Positions 1-7,826 of a stretch of DNA of 8,513 nt are shown in pieces. The stretch comes from Acidimicrobiia bacterium. Its GTDB lineage: Bacteria; Actinomycetota; Acidimicrobiia; Spongiisociales; ZC4RG35. The stretch lies in contig QIDW01000430.1 of assembly GCA_003230435.1 (NCBI GenBank), positions 1 through 8,513 of the forward strand, written 5' to 3'. A model generated the notes under the pieces. It was not told where the DNA came from and made no database searches. It saw only the letters and a list, made by a program, of their open reading frames with translations. The translations under genes were made by a program, and so were the position numbers. Position 1 is the first letter of the stretch. Every line of letters starts with the position of its first letter.

Positions 1-311
1 GTGGGGATATTGCGACAGCCAAGTTCGTGCTGGACAAGAGCTGAGGTATCGGGAGTCATCATCTCCGGCGTGTCGGTGGCCAGAATGATCTCGTCGATGT
101 CGTCTGGAACCAGGCCGGAATCCTTCAGAGCCCCCTCGGCCGCAGCCACAGCCATGGTCATCGTCGACTCGTCATCGGCAGCCACTCGCCGGCGTTTGAT
201 GCCGGTCCGCTGGGTGATCCACTCATCCGTTGTGTCGATGAGCTGAGCCCAGTCATCGTTGGTGACGATTCGCTCGGGTGTGTAACCACCGAATCCCATG
301 ATGTGCGCCAT
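1..311 (-). CDS. fabH: 3-oxoacyl-ACP synthase III (FabH/KASIII family), N-terminal part, cut by left edge
   Basis: Family role: KASIII condenses a short acyl-CoA with malonyl-ACP in the cytoplasm to start fatty-acid synthesis; relatives make other acyl condensations. Seen here: about 103 codons from ATG at 311, reading MAHIMGFGGYTPERIVTND, then the family hallmark DEWITQRTGIKRRRVA (residues about 30-45), then ATDTPEMMTPDTSALVQHEL near the edge. This matches the FabH N-terminal half of the thiolase fold. The catalytic Cys and the His/Asn residues lie beyond the window, so activity cannot be judged. An AAGG at 323-326 sits 11 bases before this ATG. A second ATG at 299 gives an N-terminus closer to many FabH proteins but has no ribosome site. 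The 114-base gap to the YihY gene (312-425) holds no recognisable promoter or terminator, but it is the widest gap in the window and suggests separate transcription. No acpP, fabD or fabF is visible, so a specialised KASIII-like paralogue is possible. Confidence 0.88.
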   Translation of the reverse strand, partial: MAHIMGFGGYTPERIVTNDDWAQLIDTTDEWITQRTGIKRRRVAADDESTMTMAVAAAEGALKDSGLVPDDIDEIILATDTPEMMTPDTSALVQHELGCRNIP

Positions 312-425
312 ACCAACTGTGACCTTAGGGCCCCGACGCCGGTTACAGGCCCCCCAATTTCGCGTACCTGATGCATGGCGCGCCGCATTTGATCTTTTGG
401 CCGCATAGAAAGGTCTTCGCGAGGA

Positions 426-1277
426 TTAAGAGTCGGGTGAAGCCGCATCGAGCATCTTCTGTTGCTCCTTCATGATCTCGACTCCATAGAGAAGAATCTG
501 CGATGCGTAGTAGACGAATACGAGGCCGAAGAAGACCGACCCCGCAGCCCCGACCGCCGAACTGAAGGCGTAAACGGCCATATACAACCCGTAGGCCCAC
601 GCGCCGACAGAAAGCATGATCATGGCCACAATCGAAGGCAGCCAGACAGATCGCCAAGCCACCTGGTCCTCTGGCGTGTACTTGTAGAGAATGGCGAGAA
701 ACAGAACACCGAGGGCTAGAGGAATCAGTGATCCGGTCGTCTTGATGAGGATGTCGGCGAGCGGACTCCCAAACACACGATCGAGCATTCCCATGATGGC
801 CTCGGCGATCAAGGTAAGGGTGAGCAAAGCACCGGCACCAAAGACTGCAAGTACTCCGAAGAGCCTTCTCTGAATGGTCCCTCTCGCCCCACCCACCCGG
901 GGGGCGCCCCAAATGATGTCGACTATGTCCTTCCAGGCGACAAACAGAAGAGTGGCGGTGAAGAGCAGGGCGCCGAGAGCAATCAACGACACGATTGCCC
1001 CCTGCCCGCCGAGCTGGAGTTGCTCCAAAGCACCGATGATGGCACCGGCTATGTCCTCTCCCAGAAGATCGGAGATGAGCGCTTCCACTTCGGAGCTCAC
1101 TTGATCCTGGCCAAAGAAGATCGACGCAAGGGCAATGGCCAGAAACAGGACAGGGATCAAGGCAAAAAGGCTGTAGTAGGCGACCGCCGCCCCGAGTCGA
1201 ATCACTCGATCATCGATCCATGACTCAGCGGACGCCACGAGCAACTTCACCGTCCTCACCACCGGTCCATTGCCCAC
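426..1277 (-). CDS. YihY/BrkB-family six-helix inner-membrane protein
   Basis: I read this as a 283-residue protein from GTG at 1277, close to the usual length of about 290 for the family. Family hallmarks are visible: the first helix region GAAVAYYSLFALIPVLFLAI (about residues 29-48), the mid-protein LLFVAWKDIVDIIWG (110-124), and the C-terminal pattern YKYTPEDQVAWRSVWLP followed by WAYGLYMAVYAF and LLYGVEIMKEQ (198-272). About six membrane segments are expected, near 28-54, 93-115, 137-160, 180-198, 210-235 and 246-268. The frame stays open upstream to 1556, but that part is antisense-free overlap with the neighbouring gene and lacks family similarity, so I start just after its stop (gap 8 bases, weak GAGAA ribosome site). 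This spacing implies translational coupling to the upstream flippase-like gene. Biochemical function is unknown for the family; the older name ribonuclease BN is not supported. A role in envelope lipid handling is inferred from the neighbour only. Confidence 0.88.
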   Translation of the reverse strand: MGNGPVVRTVKLLVASAESWIDDRVIRLGAAVAYYSLFALIPVLFLAIALASIFFGQDQVSSEVEALISDLLGEDIAGAIIGALEQLQLGGQGAIVSLIALGALLFTATLLFVAWKDIVDIIWGAPRVGGARGTIQRRLFGVLAVFGAGALLTLTLIAEAIMGMLDRVFGSPLADILIKTTGSLIPLALGVLFLAILYKYTPEDQVAWRSVWLPSIVAMIMLSVGAWAYGLYMAVYAFSSAVGAAGSVFFGLVFVYYASQILLYGVEIMKEQQKMLDAASPDS

Positions 1278-1285
1278 AAGAGTTC

Positions 1286-3643
1286 TCACACGTATCCGTT
1301 CTTCTCCAACCACCGCATCGAGAAGAACCCGGCGCCCGATGGGATATAGAAGGTTGCCATCCTGTAGATGACGGCGGCGGCAAACGCCGTGGTCTCCTCC
1401 ACGCCAAACAGGACCAGGAAAGCGGTGAGTGCGGCCTCCGATACGCCTACCCCGCCGGGTATGGGAACGATTCCGCCAAGTAGCCCGGTTGCCACTGTGG
1501 CTGTGAGAACAGACCAGATACCGAGTGATACATCGAGACTCGCCAGGATGAGCCACATGCTCAGGGCCAATACAAAACGGGAGCCGAAGTTGCTCGCCAG
1601 TAGCCCCAGGGCTCGTTTTGGATCCTGCAAGACATCACGAAACGCAACCGAGGCCTCGCCAAGAATCGGCAAGACCCAATCTCGTAGCCGCTGCACCCTC
1701 CGGATCAGATAGATAACCAGTAGAACCAATCCGATCAAGACCAGAAGAATCGGACCCCACTCTGTTTCTCCCGTGTCGAGACCCAGGGTGAGACCGCCGG
1801 AGGCGAAAGCGAGGAGGAGGATCGAGACTTCCACACCCAGACCCGACATGGTGTCTATAGACCCCTGTACAAAAGCCGAAGTGAACGAGACTCCGTATTT
1901 CCTCAAGAATGCGGCGGTCATCGCGATTCGGCCTGCCGAACTCGGGACCGCGAGGGAGATGAACTTGATGGCCGACTGCAGGATCACCACCGGGCGAAGG
2001 GGGATCGGGTAGCCGACCGCCGCCAGCATGGCGGTCGCCTCGGGGAAATAGACCACTTGGCCCACAACAAAGGCCGCCACGATAAATGGCCACTCCGCAC
2101 CCTGTAGCTCATCCCACACGGCGACAAAGTCGATGTCCGACAGCAGCGAGAGCAAGAAGTAAACGGCGAACAGCGACACGCCCACCATCAACAGGTTCTT
2201 CCCCCGAACCCGTCGTATCTGGACCTGCTCTCCGGCCTCCGTGGCGGTGACCCTGGCTACTTCGTCATGCACTTCGAGCACAAAGGCCTTGGGCTTGGAA
2301 AGGGCTCGACGCTCCTGAGCGCTGACGCCGGGCATCTGGATGTAAGGTAGAACGTCGGATAACACCTCTTCCCCCAAACCCTGGCGAGCACTCGCGACGG
2401 CTCTCTCGACTCCGAACAATCGGGCCATGGAGACAAGGAGCTCAACGATGTCGAGGGATAGGGCAGCCCCGGGAGCGGCGACAACCCCTGCTCCAAAGTC
2501 GCCAATCTGATGACCGTCCGCAGTCACAGTTATGGCAGCGGAACTCAGACCCCCGTGGGAGATCCGGCCGCCATGAAGATCGGACACCGAGCCCCAGATG
2601 GAGACAAGCAGGTCGTCCGCTATCTCGTCGGAGTCCATCTCGGAAAGACGACGTCCTGACCTGTCGACAGCGAGGATCGCCATGTCGTCACCACCCAATC
2701 CCGCCGCCAGCACTCGAGGAACCGACGCTCCGGTGCGCTCGGCCATCATGGTGACGAGTGCCTCGTGTTCCACGCTTTGCATACGGGTGAGGGCCAGGGA
2801 AGGTGCGGTGTCTCTGTACCAAAGGTATCGCCAGGTACGGGCGAAGAACTGTGAGTCGGTGGCGTCACGGCCGTACGCCTTGACCTCTATGCGGCCGTGG
2901 ACATCGCTGACCCCGACAAGACGTCGCACGCCCCAGGACTGATCATCGTCGAGGGAGAGGTCCGCAACTTCCACCCCCAGCCCGCGTAACGCCAACACGA
3001 TCGAATTGGTGTCGGGAAAACCACGGGGCGATCCGAATATCAACAAAACGATCCCTGAGGACGCCGCTCCAAGTCCGAGAGCACCGATCGCACTGCTGGG
3101 AAGGCCCAGCCCAAGGCCCACGCCTGCCACAGCAACAAGCACTATCACACCCCACCCGAACCGACGCATCGGTCTGGTGAGGTGGGGAGCGACAACGAGC
3201 AGCACCCCGGTAACAACAGCCACCCTGAAAAGCGGAAACTGGGAAATGGGCTCTGCGAGGCCGAGTTCGGGAAGAAACCTTGGCCAACTTCCGCTGATGA
3301 GTCGCACCAGGGAGGTCGCCAGCACCGCGATGGTAAAGGCGGCGAGGACCATGTCCCGGGCTGCATCCAACCTTTGTCTCCACTGGGCCAGCACGGCTAA
3401 GAAAAGGCCGGCGACGTACAAAAGGCCAAAGGCGTACACCACTGAGATCGTCCCGCCGAGCCAATCCGGGATCCTTCCGACGATTCCCGACACGGTGGCT
3501 TCGACATCATCGACTCTTTGATAAGCCCGCCATGACCACAGAAACAGGAGGACACCCAGGGCCACACCAGTCGCGTCGGCCGCTCGACGCACCCGAGGCT
3601 GGGAGGCTGCGGGTATCAGGTATCGGCTGCGAGTCACGGTCAC
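1286..3643 (-). CDS. Membrane protein: N-terminal helices, degenerate kinase-like domain, C-terminal UPF0104/LPG-synthase-type membrane domain
   Basis: 785 residues from GTG at 3643. Residues about 24-205 hold roughly five or six hydrophobic segments. Residues about 245-435 look like an aminoglycoside-phosphotransferase/ABC1-like kinase fold: VKAYGRD (Lys255, as the ATP-site Lys), VEHEAL (Glu292/294, helix C), then ISHGGLSSAAI (361-371) and GDFGAG (381-386). The catalytic-loop Asp and Asn expected in HGDL..N are Gly365 and Ala369, so it is probably a pseudokinase that may still bind nucleotide. Residues about 482-780 are the polytopic domain shared with MprF, AglD and YbhN, ending in PIPGGVGVSEAALTAFLVLF (727-746) and YRMATFYIPSGAGFF (760-774). 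There is no C-terminal aminoacyl-transferase domain, so it is not a complete MprF; a lipid-transport (flippase-like) role is inferred. The start overlaps the SulP stop as GTGA. A second GTG two codons on (3637) has an equally good AGGAG, so 783 residues is possible. Co-transcription with SulP and the YihY gene is very likely. Confidence 0.87.
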   Translation of the reverse strand: MTVTRSRYLIPAASQPRVRRAADATGVALGVLLFLWSWRAYQRVDDVEATVSGIVGRIPDWLGGTISVVYAFGLLYVAGLFLAVLAQWRQRLDAARDMVLAAFTIAVLATSLVRLISGSWPRFLPELGLAEPISQFPLFRVAVVTGVLLVVAPHLTRPMRRFGWGVIVLVAVAGVGLGLGLPSSAIGALGLGAASSGIVLLIFGSPRGFPDTNSIVLALRGLGVEVADLSLDDDQSWGVRRLVGVSDVHGRIEVKAYGRDATDSQFFARTWRYLWYRDTAPSLALTRMQSVEHEALVTMMAERTGASVPRVLAAGLGGDDMAILAVDRSGRRLSEMDSDEIADDLLVSIWGSVSDLHGGRISHGGLSSAAITVTADGHQIGDFGAGVVAAPGAALSLDIVELLVSMARLFGVERAVASARQGLGEEVLSDVLPYIQMPGVSAQERRALSKPKAFVLEVHDEVARVTATEAGEQVQIRRVRGKNLLMVGVSLFAVYFLLSLLSDIDFVAVWDELQGAEWPFIVAAFVVGQVVYFPEATAMLAAVGYPIPLRPVVILQSAIKFISLAVPSSAGRIAMTAAFLRKYGVSFTSAFVQGSIDTMSGLGVEVSILLLAFASGGLTLGLDTGETEWGPILLVLIGLVLLVIYLIRRVQRLRDWVLPILGEASVAFRDVLQDPKRALGLLASNFGSRFVLALSMWLILASLDVSLGIWSVLTATVATGLLGGIVPIPGGVGVSEAALTAFLVLFGVEETTAFAAAVIYRMATFYIPSGAGFFSMRWLEKNGYV

Positions 3644-5322
3644 TCCTCTCCTGGGAGGTGTTCGTTGATCCAGACGGTTGCATCCTCATGGGCGCGGACC
3701 ACCGTCGACCCGACCCATTCATCGGACGTATAGATGTTCTCAGGCCCAAGCAAGTCAGCCACGCCTGTCGCGACAAGTTGGTCGTGGACACGCTTGTCGG
3801 CGTACACGAGCACCAATCTGCTATCCACCTCGAAAAGAGAACTGGCGTATCGGCTGAGAACTTCCATGAAGGTCGAACCCAGATCGGTCTTGCCCCGCAG
3901 GCGGACGATAACCACGGAGTTTGTCGAAGCGTCCGTCACGTTCGGAAGCTCCTCTTCAAACAGGGGGGCAGACGCGAAGAAGAGACTTCCGTATGGCTGG
4001 AGGACAATGACCTCGTTGGGGCCAACCTCGGTCGGCGCTTCCACCTCGCGAAGACGTCCGTCCTCTTTGACGATCCACCGCCGAACGGTGATTCGATTCG
4101 ATTGCTTGATCACGAAGAGGATCAACGAGATCCCTATACCGGCCAGAACAGCGTTCTGAAGGGGGATGATCATTGTGAGAACAAACGTGACAGCCATGAC
4201 AACCGCCTGCGTGTTGCCGGTTCGCCACACGGCTTTGATGTCTCCCGGCTTGACTGTTCGATAACCGACGACCATCAAAAGGCCGGCCAATGCGGGCATC
4301 GCGATGAAACCAACCACATCGCCGAGCGCCAGAATGGACACAGCCATCACCACACCCGCGATCAGCATCGCTGCTTTGGACCGAGCGCCCGCAGCCTTCA
4401 CCAGCGAGCTTGCCGACATCGACCCCCCCACAGGCATGCCCTGGAACAAACCCGCGGCGACGTTGGCGGCGCCCTGCCCTACAAAGTCCTGGCTGGCATC
4501 GGGAAATTCGCCGTCAGGATTGGGGAAGTTCGCCGATATGCCAGCTCCCTGCACCAGACCCACAAATGCCAGAGCGGCGGCCGGAATCAGCAAAGTTGGA
4601 ATCAGCCGCAGGTCGGGCCACACCGGAAAAGGCAAGGATCCCGGGATCTCGGTTATGTCCCGCAGTTGTTGGACGTCCCAACCAACAATCGGCACAACGA
4701 TCGACGTAACGATGATCGCCACCACCATCCCGAGCGGACCGAGACGTGTCTTCTCGAGGACAATTATCAGGACGATGGTCGCAGCGCCGATCAACATCGA
4801 GGGCCAATACGCTTGGCCGAGATTGAAGAGAAGGTTGAGGGCCCTCACCACACGATTGGCACCCTCTGCCTCATAACCACTGAAGTTGTCCAACTGCCCG
4901 AGAACGATGTTGACGCCTACAGCGTTGATGAATCCGACCATCACCGAGTTCGACACCCAGCGGAGCAGAGAGCCGAGTTTGAAGAACCCGGCAACTCCCA
5001 TGACGACACCGGTGAGCACCGCGAGTGTGAAGAGGGCCCGTTCCGGGTTCTCTCCGGAATGGACAACAGACACATCGGCCACAACTATTGCCATGGCCCC
5101 GGTGGCCTGTACCGCCATGAATGTCGCGCTGGTGAACAGCCCTCCAGTGACTGTCCCGACCATGTAGCCGTACAACCCGAAGACCGGGTTCACTCCGGCA
5201 AGAAGTCCACCGGCCAGCCCGTCGGGCACGCTCTCGACACCGAGCACCAGGCCTGCAACCGCATCCTCACGCAAGGTCTCCCGATTGAAGAGCGAGCGAA
5301 TCCAAGGTTTGAGTCGGTTCAT
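3640..5322 (-). CDS. SulP/SLC26-family anion permease with C-terminal STAS domain
   Basis: 560 residues from ATG at 5322. SulP proteins carry sulfate, bicarbonate or other anions across the cytoplasmic membrane. The N-terminal family pattern is present: REDAVAGLVLGVESVPDGLA (about residues 18-37) and LLAGVNPVFGLYGYMVG (40-56). The substrate-site region carries GQGAANVAAGLFQGMPVGGS (282-301) with SMSASSLVKAAGAR after it. Many hydrophobic segments fill residues about 20-405. The last 120 or so residues form a cytoplasmic STAS domain, with IVRLRGKTDLGSTFMEVL (472-489) at the usual regulatory loop. The substrate cannot be named from sequence. A GTG at 5355 would add 11 residues (MVRRPKVPLPL); neither start has a convincing ribosome site, and ATG is chosen because the family N-terminus begins there. 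The gap to the cytochrome gene is 62 bases (29 with the GTG). The 3' end overlaps the next gene by four bases. Confidence 0.93.
   Translation of the reverse strand: MNRLKPWIRSLFNRETLREDAVAGLVLGVESVPDGLAGGLLAGVNPVFGLYGYMVGTVTGGLFTSATFMAVQATGAMAIVVADVSVVHSGENPERALFTLAVLTGVVMGVAGFFKLGSLLRWVSNSVMVGFINAVGVNIVLGQLDNFSGYEAEGANRVVRALNLLFNLGQAYWPSMLIGAATIVLIIVLEKTRLGPLGMVVAIIVTSIVVPIVGWDVQQLRDITEIPGSLPFPVWPDLRLIPTLLIPAAALAFVGLVQGAGISANFPNPDGEFPDASQDFVGQGAANVAAGLFQGMPVGGSMSASSLVKAAGARSKAAMLIAGVVMAVSILALGDVVGFIAMPALAGLLMVVGYRTVKPGDIKAVWRTGNTQAVVMAVTFVLTMIIPLQNAVLAGIGISLILFVIKQSNRITVRRWIVKEDGRLREVEAPTEVGPNEVIVLQPYGSLFFASAPLFEEELPNVTDASTNSVVIVRLRGKTDLGSTFMEVLSRYASSLFEVDSRLVLVYADKRVHDQLVATGVADLLGPENIYTSDEWVGSTVVRAHEDATVWINEHLPGEE
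3643..3652 (-). promoter_or_regulatory. Doubled ribosome binding site (AGGAGAGGAG) at the end of the SulP gene
   Basis: Two overlapping AGGAG-type sites lie inside the last SulP codons. The distal one (3648-3652) is 4 bases before GTG 3643; the proximal one (3643-3647) is 5 bases before GTG 3637. They support translation of the flippase-like gene by coupling to SulP, but leave its exact start undecided between the two GTG codons. Confidence 0.6.
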
Positions 5323-5384
5323 GAGAGGCAACGGGACTTTAGGACGACGGACCACTAGGAGCCATACAGGCCCAGCGGTAGTTG

Positions 5385-6419
5385 TTAGTCGTCGCCCTGT
5401 TTCAAGAATGCGTGGATCTTGGCCAGTTGCTCATCAGAGAGAATCTCTTCCGCGTATCCGGGCATTCCGCGGGGACCCTCTCGAACATCTTCGATGAATC
5501 CGCCCAGTGACCCAACCTCCCCTACCAACTCGGGTCCCACCACTCCTCCCTGGCCCGCGATCCCGTGGCACCCTCCGCAGCCCAACCCAAAGTACAGCGT
5601 TTGGCCATCGCTCAACAGGTCTCCCGATTCGGCTAACGACGGGTCTGCGAGTCCCGGCCCGAGATAATCGAACTCCTCGTCAATACGGGCGATCGGGGTT
5701 CGGTCATAACCTGCGGGCTGGTCGAGATTGGCGTGGGTCAGCGGATTGCGCACGAACACGACCACCATCCCAATCGCAGTGATGAGCGTGACGATCGCCA
5801 GCACCACAGAGATCCAGGCCGAGCCCTCTTCCGGACCGACGACGGAGATCCAGGCCGAGTCCTCTTCCGAGCCAACGTCGGCGAGGACGGGAGACTCGGA
5901 CTCCCCCTCGTCGGTGCTCCGGCCCACGATGACGAGTTGAGCGGCCGAGAAGACGATTAGCCCCCACACCACCATGATGACGGCGATGACGACCCAGCCA
6001 TTGAGCCACCAGATCGACAGGCCTGCTTCGGACCGTTCCTGCTGCTCACCTCCGGGCTGCACCGCGATCGTGAACACGGCCGGGGCCACGTCGGTGTCTT
6101 CGGGGCCGAGGTATTCGACCCGCATCTCGCCGTTGTCCGAGGCGCGTTGCTCGTAGGACAGGACGGCCAATCCGTCCGCTCCTGTTGTTTCGCTATCGAG
6201 CTCGATTGCGCCGCTCTTGCCGGCGAAAGTAGACCTGTAGGTCAGTGAGACGACCGCGCCGACAACCGGCTCCCCCACAGAGGTCAGGACCGCCTTGACC
6301 TCCACCCGGCCGCCCACCGTGGCCGACTCCGGTACTGACACGGTGATCAATATGTCGCCGGCGAAAGCGGCGACAGGGATCATCATCACGAGCCACGACC
6401 GAAACGTCGAGCGCGACAC
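5385..6419 (-). CDS. Membrane-anchored monoheme cytochrome c with N-terminal Ig-like domain
   Basis: 344 residues from GTG at 6419. In order: a signal peptide (RSWLVMMIPVAAFA, likely cut after residue 20); an Ig-like beta-sandwich at about 23-121 (patterns GEPVVGAVVSLTYRS and TTGADGLAVLSYE); a membrane helix at about 137-164; an acidic loop of about 35 residues with a 12-residue duplication (EEDSAWISVV, EEGSAWISVV); a second helix at about 202-224; and a class I cytochrome c at about 262-344. Heme is bound at CGGCH (Cys281, Cys284, His285), with Met319 in GMPGYAEEI as the likely sixth ligand, and the C-terminal helix LSDEQLAKIHAFLK is typical. Two helices put both soluble domains outside the cell and the acidic loop inside. 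The gene starts 15 bases after the NrfD-like gene, so the protein is probably the electron donor or acceptor of that complex, exchanging electrons between the quinone module and an outside partner such as a terminal oxidase or soluble cytochrome. I know no named family with exactly this layout. Confidence 0.9.
   Translation of the reverse strand: MSRSTFRSWLVMMIPVAAFAGDILITVSVPESATVGGRVEVKAVLTSVGEPVVGAVVSLTYRSTFAGKSGAIELDSETTGADGLAVLSYEQRASDNGEMRVEYLGPEDTDVAPAVFTIAVQPGGEQQERSEAGLSIWWLNGWVVIAVIMVVWGLIVFSAAQLVIVGRSTDEGESESPVLADVGSEEDSAWISVVGPEEGSAWISVVLAIVTLITAIGMVVVFVRNPLTHANLDQPAGYDRTPIARIDEEFDYLGPGLADPSLAESGDLLSDGQTLYFGLGCGGCHGIAGQGGVVGPELVGEVGSLGGFIEDVREGPRGMPGYAEEILSDEQLAKIHAFLKQGDD
5809..5869. 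repeat. 36-base tandem duplication inside the cytochrome c gene
   Basis: Two 25-base segments (5809-5833 and 5845-5869) match at 24 of 25 positions with a 36-base period; similarity fades outside them. The period is a multiple of three, so the frame is kept and a 12-residue unit is doubled (EEDSAWISVV at residues 185-194, EEGSAWISVV at 197-206). The near-identity at DNA level points to a fairly recent duplication or to slippage. Confidence 0.85.
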
Positions 6420-6425
6420 TGCGAA

Positions 6426-6429
6426 TCCT
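6426..6429 (-). promoter_or_regulatory. Ribosome binding site for the cytochrome c gene
   Basis: GGCAGGA on the minus strand places AGGA six bases before GTG 6419, inside the 15-base gap after the NrfD-like gene. It decides the GTG start, which also gives a proper signal peptide. Confidence 0.65.
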
Positions 6430-6434
6430 GCCGA

Positions 6435-7826
6435 TCACGGTTCTTCTTCCCCAAACTCGTCGATAGCCGCGGAGCCGGCTGCAACGACTACTCCGTTCTT
6501 CACGAGGTCCTCGCCTGCCTCGAGAGCGAGTTGGTGTTCGCGTTCCTCGACCATTTCCCAGACGGCGAGCATGGGAAAAAGCTTCAAGGCGAGCGTTGTC
6601 ACCAGAGCGAAGAACGCCAACCCGCCGGCGAAGATCGACCACTCCACAAAAGATGGAAAGTAATCGGCAGGCTCATAGGGCATGAGCGGTACCCGCAGGC
6701 CCGTGACCACGATGTAGTAGCGCTCGATGAACATGGCCAAGTCGACAAGGACCGCTGCCACGACTATGCCGGCGATTGTGCGAGTCTTTGGAATCAGCAC
6801 GATCAACACCGGCACAAACAGCCCGAAGAGCACATAGAACCCGAACAGACCCGCGAAGTCCTCGAGGAAGAGCTGGCGAAACGCGAACTCCTCACCCTCC
6901 TCGAGCTTGAAGCCCGATGTCATGAATTCGCTGATGTTGACGTAGATCATGAACGCGGCAAAAGAGGCCAGGAGGTAGCCGAGATACTTGAAGTGCAACT
7001 CGGTGATGTACTCCTCCCAGTGGTAGATCCGTCGCAGGATGGCCATGAATATCAAAAGGGTGGCGATGCCGGAGAAGATGGCCCCAGCAACGAACATCAC
7101 ACCAAAAACGCTCGAGTTCCACCCGACCCGCAACGTCATGCTGAAGATCCACGACACGACGGTGTGCACCGACACCGCTATGGGGATGATGATGAGCATG
7201 AGAACCGAGATCCCTCGCCCCAGCGCCTTCCACTGACCAGAGGTGCCGACCCAATCCAATGCGGCGGTGTGGTAGAACCACTCACGCAGGGGATCGACCT
7301 TTCCTTTCAGCCGATCCCGGAACATGGCGAGGTCGGGGATCATCGGGGTGTACAGGTAGAGGACACTTGCGGTCAGGTAGGTCGTGATCGCCATCACGTC
7401 CCACATGATCGGAGACTGCCAGCGACCGTAGAGATACACGTTGAAGATTCGGTCCGGACGCCCCATGTCGATGAGCACGAAAGCGGCGCCGGCGATCAGG
7501 GCAACAGCCGTGATGAATTCCGCCATCCGGGTCACGGGAGCCCGCCACTTCGCGTGAGACGCTCGCAGGATCGCCGATATGAGGGTCCCCGCATGGCTGA
7601 TACCGATGAAGAAGACGAACACCGAGATGTAGAGGCCCCACGAGATCCGGTCTCGCATGTTCGTGACGATGAGGCCTTCCTGCCACTGCCGCGTGTACGA
7701 GTAGGCCGCCCAGCCGATCACGAGCAGCAGGAACCCGACCCATAGCCAGTACATCGTCTTGGTTTTCAGGATCGGTCGAGTCGTCTTGAGGATGAGGCGT
7801 TCGGTCCAGGTCGTCATCGACTCCAT
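6435..7826 (-). CDS. NrfD/PsrC/ActC-like quinone-interacting membrane subunit
   Basis: 463 residues from ATG at 7826. This family passes electrons between the membrane quinone pool and an attached iron-sulfur subunit and carries no heme. About ten hydrophobic segments are seen, near residues 25-45, 62-86, 101-120, 138-160, 205-229, 236-263, 281-300, 325-345, 350-368 and 395-418. Ten helices resemble ActC/ActF of alternative complex III more than the eight of PsrC. Conserved-looking features are RISWGLYISVFVFFIGISHA (60-79), the FVLIDMGRPDR segment (116-126), AVSVHTVVSW (217-226) and VAGAIFSGIATLL (246-258); the His, Asp and Glu residues in them are candidates for quinone or proton handling. 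The tail after 420 is acidic and probably cytoplasmic. The gene overlaps the end of the FeS gene by 13 bases and is followed 15 bases later by a cytochrome c gene, so all three form one complex or pathway. An alternative ATG at 7817 overlaps the stop as ATGA but has a poorer ribosome site. Confidence 0.92.
   Translation of the reverse strand: MESMTTWTERLILKTTRPILKTKTMYWLWVGFLLLVIGWAAYSYTRQWQEGLIVTNMRDRISWGLYISVFVFFIGISHAGTLISAILRASHAKWRAPVTRMAEFITAVALIAGAAFVLIDMGRPDRIFNVYLYGRWQSPIMWDVMAITTYLTASVLYLYTPMIPDLAMFRDRLKGKVDPLREWFYHTAALDWVGTSGQWKALGRGISVLMLIIIPIAVSVHTVVSWIFSMTLRVGWNSSVFGVMFVAGAIFSGIATLLIFMAILRRIYHWEEYITELHFKYLGYLLASFAAFMIYVNISEFMTSGFKLEEGEEFAFRQLFLEDFAGLFGFYVLFGLFVPVLIVLIPKTRTIAGIVVAAVLVDLAMFIERYYIVVTGLRVPLMPYEPADYFPSFVEWSIFAGGLAFFALVTTLALKLFPMLAVWEMVEEREHQLALEAGEDLVKNGVVVAAGSAAIDEFGEEEP

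Noticed and set aside
377..384. Eight-base palindrome GGCGCGCC in the gap before FabH
   Set aside because: A single short palindrome in GC-rich DNA, not repeated and without a loop or T run; no support for an operator or terminator.
158..448. 96-codon minus-strand frame bridging the YihY and FabH genes
   Set aside because: It overlaps FabH out of frame and YihY at its end, has no recognisable motif, and FabH similarity in the other frame is strong.
426..1277. Calling the YihY-family protein ribonuclease BN
   Set aside because: The protein is a six-helix membrane protein with no nuclease motif; the RNase BN activity in E. coli belongs to an unrelated protein.
1278..1556. Upstream extension of the YihY frame to a start at 1556
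   Set aside because: The added 93 residues overlap the end of the flippase-like gene, carry no YihY similarity, and would exceed the family's normal length.
1286..3643. Calling the 785-residue protein a full MprF lysylphosphatidylglycerol synthase
   Set aside because: The chain ends right after the membrane domain, with no aminoacyl-transferase domain, so lipid lysylation is not supported.
3532..5358. 608-codon open frame on the plus strand
   Set aside because: It lies opposite the whole SulP gene, its product is rich in His, Asp, Arg and Gln without any domain pattern, as expected for the antisense of a membrane-protein gene. SulP has clear family motifs.
5356..5384. Possible hairpin (GGGCC, five-base loop, GGCTC) after the cytochrome gene
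   Set aside because: The stem is only five pairs with one wobble and there is no following T run, so I do not call a terminator.
6531..7745. 404-codon open frame on the plus strand
   Set aside because: Opposite the NrfD-like gene with the same highly charged, motif-free composition; treated as a shadow frame.
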